The notes: a model not told the origin generated them from the sequence alone. Positions 9,613 to 21,060 are shown, counted from the stretch's first letter. The stretch is DNA of 64,000 nt from Cristatella mucedo (GCA_009760855.2 WPIO01000087.1:1679001-1743000), one strand, 5' to 3'. A program made the numbers and translations.

Positions 9613-11059
9613 ATTTATTAATGCATTCCTTGACATGGTCTGACTTTGAAGGAGCTAAAGGAAGAAGCTATGATGCTTTCCCGATTGCTTTGATGCTGAA
9701 CAGGAAGCACCAAGTAAGAAGAAGGGTCCAGCTGATCTTTTTTTTTGAAATGTGTATCTATCATTCCTTCATGCTCCTTTAAAAGCTCGACCACGCCTTA
9801 TCCCACTTGATTTAGTACGATGACCAGCAACAGGTGTAGTATGCTGGTCGATGAAAGGTCAGGGCCGATCTTGCGTACGCTTCTTCGAGCTTATATGCAG
9901 TAGTCCTAGTCAGTTCAACGTCTGCAATAAACTATAGGCTGCCTTGTCAAGGGCGTTCATCCTGCTTAGTCAAAAGATCAAACTCGATCGAAATGTCGGT
10001 AATCCGCGCATTGTAGCCGTTCAGCAGTAAGGTAAAGCCTAAGAAGAGGATTGAATAGAAGTGGCAAAGATACTATTTTTGTGGACAGCGTCAATTTCAA
10101 GGGGTACCTAAGGTTTCAAGATTCGCAGACGATTTTGTTTCCGATTGAACGAGCACTGCCGGGAGAAAGAGACCTGCACGAGGTCAGATGGTCAAAATGT
10201 GGTCCAGTAGTAATTGGATGCATGGAATAGCATAAGAATGTAAAATGTGGTCGCGCCTGTAATTTAAGGGATGTAATAGCATGATAATATCTGATCAAGA
10301 AAAATAATTTCATTAGAATAAGACCATTCACGTGAGAAATTAAATCAGTCGACGACAAAGAAAATCGGACAAGGTGCTAAAATGAATGCTAAAATCTCGG
10401 CACTATGGGAAAGGGACGATTGCGTAAACACACAATCGAAATGAGGTCGGAAAAATGTTCTAGAAAGCAAGTCCTTCTACCTTAAGGCACCAAGTAACTC
10501 ACAGCCTGCTACCGCGGCAGAATTACGAACGAACACTCAGCGTCAAAGAATGTCTTGCCGTATGGCCGCAACTACTGTGGCTCTAAATTCGCTATTTAGG
10601 TTTTTATTTTTCGCTTATTTATTATATTAGGTATTTAAGCACTAAATTCGTTTAGGTATTTACCAAGAGTTTTCTTCGATGCCAGGCATGCATTAAAGGT
10701 ATGCACGGCATGTGAAAGCACTTATTTATCATACTATAAATAAACAAATATGCCGTCGGTACGTGTGCGTTTGGTATGATGTCATTCCATCCGTCGAGAT
10801 TCTCTGCAACCTCAAATGTCTGGCTTGGCATATAAAGCCTCTGCCTTGCCTCTTCTCTTTCAGCACATTCCACGAGTTTAACTGAAACGATCGGCTGCTG
10901 CTGGTGTAGACTCGACTACCTCACCTCAGCCTCATGTCGATATCACTAAGCAGCCGTTCTAGGAGGAAAAAATCAGGCAACTGCATCTGGGCCACTGCAT
11001 CAGGGCCAAACAAGGATTGGCCACATAAAAATTTTACTGACCAGACGGAGAGTGCGCTT
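9613..11059. other. Unannotated spacer
   Basis: No gene, recognisable repeat or RNA seen. The open frames are short and without domains. Confidence 0.4.
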
Positions 11060-12748
11060 ATGTAATGTATCTGCGTCAGTAACTCCACAAAGTCATAAAG
11101 ACCATGTGGGTGTTACGCAGGAGAGTTTTGTATAGCGCACTCACAGCCTAAGCGGCTTTCGGTACGCATTCGGTACTCAACAGATTTCGTCTCACCCAAC
11201 AAAGAGAAAGTGGGAAGCATAGCAGAGTTAGGAGAGCAGTTGAGGTAATGAGTAGCATGGAAGTAGCAGTTCAGGACCGCTGAAAAAGATGTGCCATAGT
11301 CGGCAGTTGGAGAGTAGATGTCGTCGCGTAAGAATTGTGGAAGCGAGTTCCACAGTCTAGGACCTGCAGAGCTAAAGCTTCTGTCGCCAACTGTCTTTAA
11401 GCGGAGGAATGGGACAGCTAATTTATTGTCCACACAGGACCTGAGGGCGCGAACAGGCTGAAACTGATGCAGCAGTTCAGCTAGGTACGAAGGAGCCAAG
11501 CCGTGGCGGGCCTTGTGGGTCAGCGTAAGAACTTTGCTCTGTATCCTTTGCTCAATCGGCAACCATCCTAGCTCTTTCAGCAGACGTGACACGTGCTCAA
11601 ACCGCTGGGACTTGAAGACCAGCCTTGCAGCCATATTCATAGTCCGCTGTAGTGGCATAATAGCTTTCTTTGGCAGCCCAGCCAAAAGGGAATTACAATA
11701 ATCAAGCCGAGACAGAACTAAAGAGCTAGGTAAATGTTTTACAAGCCACTGAGGGAGACAGCTTCTAATCTTGGATAGGGATCGGATGTGATGGCTAGCT
11801 GTAGAGGCAGTCTTCTGAATGAAGCTTTTGAAATTGAGGCAGCTGTCGAACACGACACCTAGATTACGAGCACACGGTGAAGGTCGCACAATAGCATCAC
11901 CTATTAAAACAGCAAAGCCTTTTAATCCAGCCACACGCTTAGGGTGTCCTATGAGTAGCAGTTCGGTTTCATCGTCATTTAATTTCAGCAAGTTTTCCGA
12001 CATCCAGGATCGAATATCGGCAAGGCAAGCATTCAGTTTCTCAGTTGCTGCAGCAGATTCCGACGGTTTAAATGACAAATACAACTGAGTATCGTCAGCA
12101 TAGAAGTGATATTCTATTCCATGGGCCTTAATCACTTTTCCCAGAGGTTGCGTATAAATGGAGAACAGCAAGGGACCGAGTACAGACCCTTGAGGGACTC
12201 CACAAGTGACCCTTCTCATGTCTGAGACCTGACCCCCACACAACACGGATTGAACACGATCAGACAAGTAGGATTTAAACCACGCCAGTGTTTCGTCTGC
12301 CAGACCGATCGTTGTTCTCAATCGTTCAAGCAGAACTTCGTGATCAATGGTGTCGAAGGCAGCAGACAGATCTAGCAGAGCTAGGGCAGTGAAATTCCCG
12401 TCGTCGTTGCCACGTAGAACGTCATTGTTAACACGGAGGAGAGCAGTTTCAGTAGAGTGCTGCCTCTTGAAACCTAATTGAAATGCTTCTGACATTCCAT
12501 TATTTTCAATATGTTCAACCAGCTGCTTAGCAATAATTTTTTCAAGAATCTTTAACAAGAAAGGAAGAAGGGAAACTAAGCGATAGTTTACAAGGACTTT
12601 ATATCGAATCCAGGCTTTTTAAGTATGGGTTGAACGATTGCCGATTTGAAGGACTTGGGGCCGACCCCTTTTCCCAAAGAAGCATTAAAAATCTTGGTTA
12701 TGGCACGAATAAGTTGGTCTGCAAGTGAAGACCACAGAGATGAAGGTA
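11060..12748 (-). mobile_element. L2-like LINE family B, 5'-truncated copy
   Basis: The 3' end is marked by TACATTACATA-type tail repeats and the segment ending GTGGAGTTACTGACGCAGAT. The RT reading runs leftward from about 12748. The first ~190 bases (FNASLGKGVGPKSFKSAIVQ-like) are in another frame from the long open stretch at 12558-11113. Family B differs from family A in tail and in protein, for example HIENNGMSE and the C-terminal MRTESRLGCEC. Confidence 0.88.
11113..12558 (-). CDS. L2-like family B reverse transcriptase, 481-codon open frame
   Basis: Non-LTR RT fragment. It begins in the fingers (KILEKIIAKQLVEHI), then [46 protein letters not shown] and YADD at about residues 153-156, followed by LNDDETELLLIG and a C-terminal region with GPRLWNSLPQFL. 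The catalytic Asp residues are intact. The N-terminal RT part and any endonuclease are missing. The first ATG is internal to the domain and is not a true start. Confidence 0.88.
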   Translation of the reverse strand: MLKILEKIIAKQLVEHIENNGMSEAFQLGFKRQHSTETALLRVNNDVLRGNDDGNFTALALLDLSAAFDTIDHEVLLERLRTTIGLADETLAWFKSYLSDRVQSVLCGGQVSDMRRVTCGVPQGSVLGPLLFSIYTQPLGKVIKAHGIEYHFYADDTQLYLSFKPSESAAATEKLNACLADIRSWMSENLLKLNDDETELLLIGHPKRVAGLKGFAVLIGDAIVRPSPCARNLGVVFDSCLNFKSFIQKTASTASHHIRSLSKIRSCLPQWLVKHLPSSLVLSRLDYCNSLLAGLPKKAIMPLQRTMNMAARLVFKSQRFEHVSRLLKELGWLPIEQRIQSKVLTLTHKARHGLAPSYLAELLHQFQPVRALRSCVDNKLAVPFLRLKTVGDRSFSSAGPRLWNSLPQFLRDDIYSPTADYGTSFSAVLNCYFHATHYLNCSPNSAMLPTFSLLGETKSVEYRMRTESRLGCECAIQNSPA

Positions 12749-13574
12749 TAGGGTTTTAGTGCCATTATCTTGCCGCTGTGGATATCGAAAAGCGTAACAT
12801 CGCCAGCTGCAGGACTCAAATCCAAGGTCAGGGTCGCTAGTCGGCTGCTCTGTCTCTCTAGCCAATGAATTAGTCGAGCGGCCGGTGATAGTCCTATCGG
12901 CTGACTTCTTCCGGTATAGGGTACCACTGCGATTCGTTGGTTGCATAAAAACTAACCTGACCCGAGCCACATCGCGCGACAGCGAGAGATTATCTCCGCC
13001 GTTTCTACAAAAACATGCAAACATAACCGGCGCATATTAAGCCGCTAATTGGACTGCTTACCTCGAATTGTGCACAGCCGCATGTCACTCGCTGCTGCTT
13101 CTTCTTCTTCTTCTTAGGTCATTCAGCAGTGAAAATGCAGCAGAAATTATGGCGTTAGCTCTATTCTCCGTGGTTTGGTTCGAGCTCCGATCCCAGCGGC
13201 CATATCATGGGCCACTCGAATCATCAGAGAGTTTTAACCTCCGTAGAAGCAACGGTAGGCCGTGTGTTCCGTAAGCAACCTGTACAGTGCTATCATAAAT
13301 AATAATAACAATAATAATAATAACAACTAAACTAATCGTTCATTAGTTGCGTAGTTCCCGGTAAAAGCCAAATCTCTATGCAGGCGCTTTTCAAGTCGTT
13401 TCAAGAGAAGCAATAGCGCAACGAGTTATTGACGAGCGAGGCATCAAACATCTTAGACGAGCATGCAGAGCGCACAGGTGCATCAATATGCAGAGAACTA
13501 GGACGCAAGTGCACCTGGGAAGACGCGACGTTTAGCTGGTCCTTCGTACAATAGCTCCCACGCACTGAGCTGGT
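12749..13574. other. Unannotated spacer with short A/T-rich simple repeats
   Basis: No gene seen. Contains a short (CTT)n near 13095-13113 and an (AAT/AAC)n patch at about 13297-13327. Confidence 0.4.
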
Positions 13575-15190
13575 AATAAAATGTTTCTCCGTCTGCAGCT
13601 CCGCAAAGCCACGAATACCATGTGGATGCTACGCAAGACAGAGTTTTGCATAGCTCCCTCACAGCCTAAGCGGCTTTCGGTAGCCAGCAGACTTGACCCC
13701 ACACGATGAAGAGAAAGTAAGAAGCATAGCTGAGTCGAGAGAGCAGTTGAGATAGTGAGTAGCATGGAACTAGCAGCTCAGGAAGCAGTGGAACACTAGG
13801 TAAGGCGGTTGCTTTCACAACATCGGTCACGAGGGCGTGGGCTCGAATCCTGCGGTGGGCAATCCGTTATTGCCCCTGCAAGCGGTGGTGATAGCCGTCA
13901 AGGCTCTTCTGTCGCTATTACAAAAGAGGCTGTTAAATGAGCTAGTATTTTTTTAGCACCACTGCAAAATATGTGCCACAGTCGGAAGCAGGAGAGTAGT
14001 TGTCGTTGCGTAAGAATTGTGCTAGCGAGTTCCGCAGTCTTGGCCCCGCAGAGCAAAAGCGTATGTAGCCAGAGATCTTGAAGCGGAGAAATGGAACAGC
14101 TAATTTATTTTCCATACATGACCTAAGGGCGCTAGGAGGGTGAGGCTGGTGCAGCAGTTCTGCAAGGTAAGGAGGAGCCAAGCAGTGACCTTGGCCTTGT
14201 GGGTCAGCGTAAGAACTCGGCTCTGTATCCGCTGATCGACTGCACGCGCCACCCAAGCTCTTTCCGCAAAAGAGACGCGAGGTCGAATCTCTGGGATTTG
14301 CAAACTTGCCTTGCAGCCGCATTGATTGGTGAGACCGAACCCCCACACGACACTAATTGAGCACGACAAGTAAGATTTGAACCGCGCCGGCGCCTCGTCT
14401 GCCAGAGCGATCTTTGTTCTCAATCGTTTAAGTAGGATATTGCGATCAATAGTGTCAAAGGCAGCTAATAGATCCAGCGCAGAGACAGGGCAGCGATGAC
14501 ATTCCCATCGTCGCTGCCGCACACGGGTGTCATTGGCTACATGGAGGAGAGCAGTTTCAGTGGTGTGGTATCTTTTCGAATCCTGACCGAAATTGTTCCG
14601 ACAATTCATTTCTTTTCAACGTGTCGTACAAGCTGCTTAGCAGCAATTCTTTCAAGAATAATTGACAAGAAAGGAAGAAGGAAAACTGGGCAATAGCTTG
14701 CAAGGACCTCTGATTCTAAGCAAGACTTTACATGCACCCGTCTAACGATGGCCGATTTGAAGGACTTGAGCACAACCTCTTTTTCCAGAGAAGCATTACA
14801 AATCTCGGTTGTGGCTGAGCTACGATTTCTTGCCAAGGAAGGCCACAGAGATAATGGTTTAGGATATTCAGGAGACAACTCTTTTTACTCGACCTTATTA
14901 AGGTAGCCTCATCATACGCAAAAGCCCCGGAGAATCTCTTAAGGAAGGTCACAGACTGCGATTTAACAGTTGCTTTAGTCGGAGGGGGCCTAATGGAGGC
15001 ACATACGTGCACAATTATTTTAGTGAAGAAGGCTGAAAACCTTTCGGCCGAGCCTTTAATATCTGGGGAGTGAGACTGACTGGATAATAATCAAACAAAG
15101 ACTTCTTAAAGCGGCGCTCAAGCCTGCGCTTAACACGGTGCATCTTTTGAAGGTTTTTGGTAAACTGAAAGGAAACCATTCAGCTAGCAA
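13575..15190 (-). mobile_element. L2-like LINE family B, decayed copy split by a SINE
   Basis: 3' part at 13575-13785 (tail words, then CGAAAGCCGCTTAGGCTG reading leftward). RT pieces at 13957-14880 (ALDLLAAFDTIDRNILLKRL-like; FLLPFLSIILERIAAKQL-like) and an upstream RT linker to about 15190. Stops and indels break every frame. SINE-1 copy 2 interrupts it at 13786-13955. Confidence 0.82.
13786..13955 (+). mobile_element. tRNA-derived SINE-1, copy 2, nested in a family B LINE
   Basis: Contains ACACTAGGTAAGGCGGTTGC, a B-box-like GGCTCGAATCC, the GCGGTGGTGATAGCCGT body and the family end ACAAAAGAGGCTGTTAAATG. It lies between two colinear parts of a minus-strand LINE, so it is the younger insertion. 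Confidence 0.85.
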
Positions 15191-16569
15191 GTGCACGACT
15201 TCTCGGAGGCCCAGGGCTGAGTAAGCTCCCTCTCGCTTCTGACTCTCTTTATAGCTAATCCGACCTCATTTGGTTGCTAGTGACTGCTCATTACCTAACG
15301 AACTCTTACACAATCAGCACCTATCGAGTTGCAATTGCGTTCAGTTGACTGTGCAGCTGCAGCGCACGGGATCGGTTTTACGAGGTATCCTACAGTCTGG
15401 TCTGGCCTAGAGCGGCAGCAGAATCTCAGTAGAAGCTCATCTGAAGGTTGCAATCAGCACTCCGGGCTCCAGCTCCGGGCTAGGAAACTGCGTCGGCAAG
15501 CTGAGTATGGCGGATCGGGCTTTTCTTTCCATGCTGATGCGCTCCAGTCCTCATTGATTTCGTGTCGGCCTCCTGCATCGGAGTGTGCCTGAACAATACC
15601 TGGTACGAAAACGCGTTTGTTTTTATTCGGCCCCGTGCTCATTGCTACTCTCCAAAGCTGTATAAATGCTTGCTTCGGTTCAATCAAGCGTAGTCCTTTT
15701 AAAAAACCTCTCCTGTGACTAGTGGTAGCCTACCGCGCAGTTATCGCAAGGATATAGAAAGCAAAGGGCGCTCGATAGAAAACGAAAATAAAAAGCGCGT
15801 TTATAAAAATAAAGTTATTAAAAAAAGTAATATAAAACAGTCGTAACTTTTGCATACAACATTATGTCCCTAAGAGAATAGCGGCTGTAAAGAAAGAAAG
15901 TTAATAAGTTAGCAGCAGCAAAATCAATGATTCATTAAAACGTAAAATTATGAGCTCTTTGCAGCTTTTTCATCATCTAAAGGCTCCTTCACGTGCTAAA
16001 TCTCTTTTTACGTAATAAATAAGTGCTCGTTTTGATCCAAGTTTAATAAATTTTGGATGCATATGCGCATCTCTGAGAAAAACTGTATGATACTACGACT
16101 TGTAGAAGCGATTCCATGTGCTTACAAAGTTTATCTAATCTTAAAACTACTTTCAAATTTACAAGTGGGAAGCTGCTGTTGCCCAAGAAGGTGCTTGGTA
16201 TTGATGATGGATTGTTTGCAAGACGCTTAACGCATTTAAATCTCAAAGTAACGTCACACACTCCCGTGATTTGAGATGCATAAGTTACATAAACGGCAAC
16301 CCGGTAAATCTTCACAGAACAAAAATGCGCCGACAAAAGTATTTCATTACAGAAAAATACACACATAGTATATCTCACATCACATTACAGTTTATGTCAG
16401 CATTTAGATATATTATGAAACAGCACACTCATATATAGAAGGATTTATATAGCCTACTAATGCTAGCCTATTTTTAATTAAATGCTGAGGTTGCGTGCGA
16501 TTTTTTAAAGGCAATCTCCATCTAAGACTGTTCCGAGGTAGGTTGTGGATGTTTCGTGCACACAAATTT
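15191..16569. other. Unannotated spacer, A/T-rich in its second half
   Basis: No gene or named repeat recognised. Confidence 0.4.
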
Positions 16570-17936
16570 GGGTCCCACAAATAACCGCAGCACCTTACTA
16601 TACAGCTGCCATTTCTGAAATAATAGTCCAGACACTGCGGTTTGATTCCAAATTATACAGGTATGGGACAGGCGTGTCACCAAATTCTACGCAATTGCGA
16701 TTTCGTGTTCTCGTGCTATGACCGCAAATAGCCCGGGTTAGCCAGCACATATATATACAGATTCGAAGGGCGATGCAGATTCCATTTCCACAACAGGCTC
16801 TGCAACTGTGGTTCTAATTCCAAATTATATAAAATGGTGGTTCAGGTTAACCCACAAAATTGTATGCGAATGTGCCAACGTGGTATATTGCTGTAGCCTC
16901 CTAGGCCCGGATCGTTGGAGGCTGCAGCATTAGAACACGCCCACCCAATGTCATAAAATTAGGTGGGTAAACCTGAAGCACTTCTATCTATAACGTGGCA
17001 TTAGAGACCATAGTTTTACCATTCTTATTGCGGAAATGGCAGCTATATTGCCATTGGAATGTGCAGGGAGGCTCGCTGGTCCGTGCCATTGGAGGCCATA
17101 GCACTGTAGTTCTCAACCTTCCTAATGCCGCCACCCTTTAATACAGTTCCTCATGTTTGTGGCGACCCACAACCATAAAATTATTGTGTGCAAAATGTGG
17201 AAGTGCGTGCTTTCCGATTATCTTAGGCGACTCCTGTGAAAGGGTCGTTCGACCTCCAAAGGGGTCGCGACCCACAGGTTGAGAACCGCTGCCATAGTAT
17301 GACGAAGCCCATGCGCTATACCGCAAAATTTGCGTGGCAAGCCAGGTAAATGGTTTTCTGTAGCGATATCAAAACCGCAGCTGCGAAACGCTTACTGTGA
17401 AAATGGCGGCTGTATCGCAGCTCAAATATGTAGGGAGGCTGGCTGGCCCGGATCACTGGGAGGCTGTAGAATGAGATCGCACGAGCGCAATCGCATAATA
17501 TTTCGTGAGTTAAACTGAATCATTGTTTGCTACCGTTTTCAGTTAAAACCGCAATTTCAAGAAGCTTTTTGTTGAAATGGCAGCTGAAACACAGTTTTAC
17601 CATTTAGGGCTATCAGTTGGACCGGGCCAACGCGCCAGGGAGATTTTATGAAACTTGGCGGGTAAACTTCGCAGTGGTCTCTGTAATTTGTAATCAAAAC
17701 AGCAGTCTCGCGAAGTTTTTTGTGGAAATGGCAGCTGTGTCGCCATTCCAATGTGTAAATAGGCTGGCTGACCCGGGCCATTTGAGGCCGTAGCATGAGA
17801 GTTCCCAAGCACAGCTGCATGAAGTGTGGTGGATAAACAAATAGCACCATTCTGTATAATTTGGAATACAAACTGCAGTGTTCTGCCGTTTATTGTGAAA
17901 ATGGCAGCTGTATTGCAGTTATTCGTGTGACCCCCC
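16570..17936. mobile_element. Foldback-type element built of ~172-bp subrepeats
   Basis: The left end (GGGTCCCACAAATAACCGCA) and the reverse complement of the right end (GGGTCACACGAATAACTGCA) match as terminal inverted repeats. The match continues into a shared CAGCTGCCATTT block. Between them lie diverged units: minus-oriented from 16570 to about 16915, plus-oriented from there to the right end. Landmark GAAATGGCAGCT-like words in the right arm recur at about 17034, 17400, 17574, 17725 and 17897, spaced about 170 bases once the nested hAT is removed. No coding capacity seen. It is either a foldback transposon or an inverted satellite block. Confidence 0.6.
17104..17291. mobile_element. SPIN-like non-autonomous hAT element (188 bp)
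   Basis: Termini are CTGTAGTTCTCAACC on the left and GGTTGAGAACCGCTG on the right, i.e. imperfect CAGYGGTTCTCAACC inverted repeats. The interior read on the minus strand has GTGGGTCGCGACCCCTTTGG, GGTCGAACGACCCTTTCACA and TAATTTTATGGTTGTGGGTC, close to what I remember of the SPIN (hAT) consensus. The 8-base flanks CCATAGCA and CCATAGTA differ at one base, the target duplication length expected of hAT transposases. There is no transposase, so it would have needed an autonomous partner. Assignment to SPIN rests on recall, not a search. Confidence 0.85.
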
Positions 17937-18142
17937 ACAATCCAGAAGTCATCGGCTGGTTTGTCGAAAGCAGCAGGAAAATTCGCTACCGGAACGAAGC
18001 TAAGATCTTAAACTGATTTTCGACGTTCATTCGTAGATTTTCGTCGTCATAATATTCTGTTGCAAGATTGAAATCTTGAACCTTGCGCTATAGATTCTAT
18101 CCGAAATCAAACTAGCGTCCAACCAGCTGCGCTCCAGGAAAG

Positions 18143-18340
18143 ATGAACCACATTTGCATGCTGACCCTGTGCATGTCACCCCTAACCATATTATTCATTT
18201 TTTTTTGTCAAGCATTATTTTACTTACCATTCAATTGCATTTCCCTTTGCCGCAAATGTAAAGCGCCTAGAAAAAGATTGAGTTCTCAGACGGCGCTTTA
18301 TCAAGTTCATTATTATTATCATTATTATTATGGTTTAACA
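18143..18340 (+). mobile_element. LINE family A 3'-end-only insertion
   Basis: Begins in the 3' UTR (AACCACATTTGCATGCTGAC) and runs through GCAAATGTAAAGCGCCTAGA, ACGGCGCTTTATCAAGTTC and ATT repeats. About 195 bases, no RT sequence. Confidence 0.85.
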
Positions 18341-18348
18341 GGTATTCT

Positions 18349-18425
18349 GACTTAATAATAATAACGCACTTGATAAAGCGCCGTATGAGAACTCAATCTC
18401 TTTCTAGGCACTTTACATTTGACTT
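18349..18425 (-). mobile_element. LINE family A tail-only insertion, opposite strand
   Basis: AATAATAATAACGCACTTGA, then AAAGCGCCGTATGAGAACTC and CTTTCTAGGCACTTTACATT: the family-A hairpin tail read in reverse, only about 8 bases from the plus-oriented copy. Confidence 0.82.
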
Positions 18426-18831
18426 ACTTTCTCAATCTGACTTGATATTTGCCACATCAAGAGTTTGCATTATTAATTTATGACTAAGCTGAATATACTG
18501 TTACTTCCGCTCCAGCCTTACAAAAAAATTCTATTCGGTGTAATAGTAATTGACTTGAAATATAGCACGTCGGTTAAATCAATTAATTTAAATTATATGC
18601 TTAAAAATTATAATCATAGCCGCGCGCTTCTGTCGTGCGCGCATTTGTCGTCGGGGGTCACTAGGATTTCGCTCTTTCGTCAGCACGCTTTCGTCCTTCA
18701 TGCCTCCGTCGGGGTAACTAAAGAAACAGCATGTCGTAACTATTTGGACGTAATTCCCGATGCTTCTAAAGCTTAGCAGTTCATACTTTTAAAACTTCAG
18801 TCAGTTTAAGTTGTGTTGAACAAGCTGAGAA
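18426..18831. other. Unannotated spacer
   Basis: No gene or recognisable repeat. Confidence 0.4.
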
Positions 18832-19125
18832 GCCACTTTTAAGCCTCAGAGGTGCAATAGCAACTAAATAACGTCGACAGTGAGGAGCACAATTTTCCTT
18901 ACACTGAAAACTTCCAAAATTGTTGTAACTTGCTGTAACATTGCTTGCCGCAATTATCCTCATATAGGATCCATATTCGCCACTTTTAAGCCTCAGAGGT
19001 GCAATAGCAACTAAATAACGTCGACAGTGAGGAGCACAATTTTCCTTACACTGAAAACTTCCAAAATTGTTGTAACTTGCTGTAACATTGCTTGCCGCAA
19101 TTATCCTCATATAGGATCCATATTC
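18832..19125. repeat. Perfect 147-bp tandem duplication
   Basis: 18832-18978 and 18979-19125 read the same over the full 147 bases by eye, each beginning GCCACTTTTAAGCCTCAGAG and ending GGATCCATATTC. It lies in a 142-codon minus frame (19209-18781), so the unit repeats 49 codons in phase, but that frame has no recognisable domain and is not called a gene. Identity implies a very recent duplication or an assembly artefact. Confidence 0.9.
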
Positions 19126-19587
19126 TTCACCTAGCCAAAGATAAAAGCAAGCAAGTCTACTGTCAAAGCTTCCAGATCGTATCGTCTTATATTTATCAGT
19201 CTCAACCACAATCTACTATCTATAGACCAACAACATTTGGAAGGTTAATAATTTGGAAACTGCGGCTGGTTATGAACGCAGTTTGATTCAAACGGCGTTC
19301 ACATAAGCGTCGACACGGAGCAGCCGAGTAAGCGAGAACAACTGTATATTTTCCCAGCGCTCGCAGCGCGACGGCTAACGACCGTTCCCTCCTGCGCCCG
19401 CTTTCCCACTCTCTTCTCTGCAGGAAGTGACTCACTCTCGTGAAATCATTTCCCCACAAACCGGCATGGGCCATAAACTCATGAGATCATTTCCTGTAAA
19501 CCGGCATTCCCATAAACTCGCGGCAGCGGCGCCATAACTCGGCCGGGCCATACACTGGCCTACCATAAGACCACAATCAAGATGTCT
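19126..19587. other. Unannotated spacer
   Basis: No gene seen. It includes two similar pieces (CATAAACTCATGAGATCATT and CATAAACTCGCGGCAGCG contexts near 19470-19530). Confidence 0.35.
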
Positions 19588-20060
19588 GCAAGGCTAGTTG
19601 AAAAATCCTAGAAGTTTACTGTGTCTCCTTGGCTGAAAGAGCTTGGATGGCTGCCGGTTGATCAACGGATACAGAGTACAGTTATTACGCTGACCCACAA
19701 GGCTTGCCACAGTTTGACTCTTTCATACCTGGCTGAACGGCTGCACCAGTTTCAGCCTCCACGTGCCCTCATGTCCTCTATAGCTGTTCAATTCCTCCGC
19801 TTAATTAAGGACCGATGGTGACAGAAGCCTCTGCTCTGCAATTTATAGATTGCTGAACTCACTTCCACGATTCTTACGCAACGACAGCTAGTCTTCTGCT
19901 GCCGACTGTGGCACATCCTATCCAGCCGCAAGAGCTGCCGCTTCCGTGCTACTCACAACCTCAACTGCTCTCCTCACACAGCTACGCATGTCATTTCTCT
20001 TTGTTACGCGAGATAAGGTCTGTTGGCTACCGAATGCGCAGCAAGAGCCGCTTAGACTCT
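19588..20060 (+). mobile_element. L2-like LINE family B, C-terminal fragment
   Basis: Encodes a decayed KELGWLPVDQRIQSTVITLTHKA-like segment followed by family-B 3' sequence (GTTGGCTACCGAATGCGCAG). Stops and deletions occur after 19821. Confidence 0.8.
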
Positions 20061-20459
20061 CGGCGCGCTGCTGAAAACCCTGTAACTTCTCTGCTTCGTC
20101 TTCCTCGAGAGCGAGCGCTCGTCCCGCGAGCTGCGAGCTGCTGCTCTTCGAGGCAAACTCCAGCAAACTCGGCTTTTCATACATTCAGGTCGTCAGCGCT
20201 AGAACGATGAGTTTATTTATAATAGCTCAGGTCAGTGCTCGCTCGCTTGCTTGCTACTTGCGCCAAAACCTCCAAGTAAATCGCAGCTCTTTCCTAACAG
20301 ATCACGTGATCCCTGTTTGAAATATGCTTGGCATCGAAGTTGCCAACTCATGAAAACTACTCGGCTATTTGAGTCTTCTTGACAGCTGGCCCGTTGTAGT
20401 CGAACTTGGTCTAGTCACAGACATCGTATCCCTCGCCAACGTCACCATCGATCTGTTGG

Positions 20460-20956
20460 CTATGTAATGTATCTCCATCTGTAACTCCACAAAGTCATAA
20501 AGACCATGTGGGTGTTACGCACGAGAGTTTAGTATAGTGCACTCACAGCCTAAGCGGCTTTCGGTACGCATTCGGTAGCCAACAGACTTCGTTTCACGCA
20601 ACAAAGAGAAAGTGGGAAGCATAGCAGAGTTAGGAGAGCAGTTGAGGTAGTGAGTAGCATAGAAGTAGCAGCTCAGGACCGCTGAAAAAGATGTGCCATA
20701 GTCGGCAGTTGGAGAGTAGATGTCGTTGCGTAAGAATTGTGGAAGTGAGTTCCACAGTCTAGGACCTGCAGAGCTAAAGCTTCTGTCGCCAACGGTCTTC
20801 AAGCGGAGGAATGGAACAGCTAATTTATTGTCCACACAGGACCTTAGGGAGCGAACAGGCTGAAACTGATGCAGCAGTTCAGCTAGGTACAAAGGAGCCA
20901 AGCCGTGGCGGGCCTTGTGGGTCAGCGTAAGAACTTTGCTCTGTATCCTTTGCTCC
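20460..20956 (-). mobile_element. L2-like LINE family B, 3' fragment
   Basis: From tail ATGTAATGTATCTCCATCTG to a breakpoint at about 20956 inside the EQRIQSKVLTLTHKARHGLAP segment. About 160 codons of C-terminal sequence remain open on the minus strand. The frame runs on into unrelated upstream sequence, giving a chimeric 247-codon reading that is not a real gene. Confidence 0.85.
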
Positions 20957-21060
20957 CGAATGCGTACCGAAAGCCGCTCAGGCTGTGAGCGGGCTACGCA
21001 AAAGTCTCGTGCGTAGCGCCCACGTGGTCTTTGTGCCGTCCTTTGATTCGTCGCACTTCT
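20957..21060 (+). mobile_element. Family B 3'-end fragment in opposite orientation
   Basis: CGAATGCGTACCGAAAGCCG followed by GTGAGCGGGCTACGC and CGCCCACGTGGTCTTTGTG. This is the family-B 3' end reading rightward, directly abutting the minus-strand fragment, so the junction is inverted. Confidence 0.7.

Noticed and set aside
18781-19209. 142-codon minus frame with internal repeat
   Set aside because: Contains the 147-bp duplication but has no recognisable domain, splice sites or coding neighbours; kept only as a repeat.
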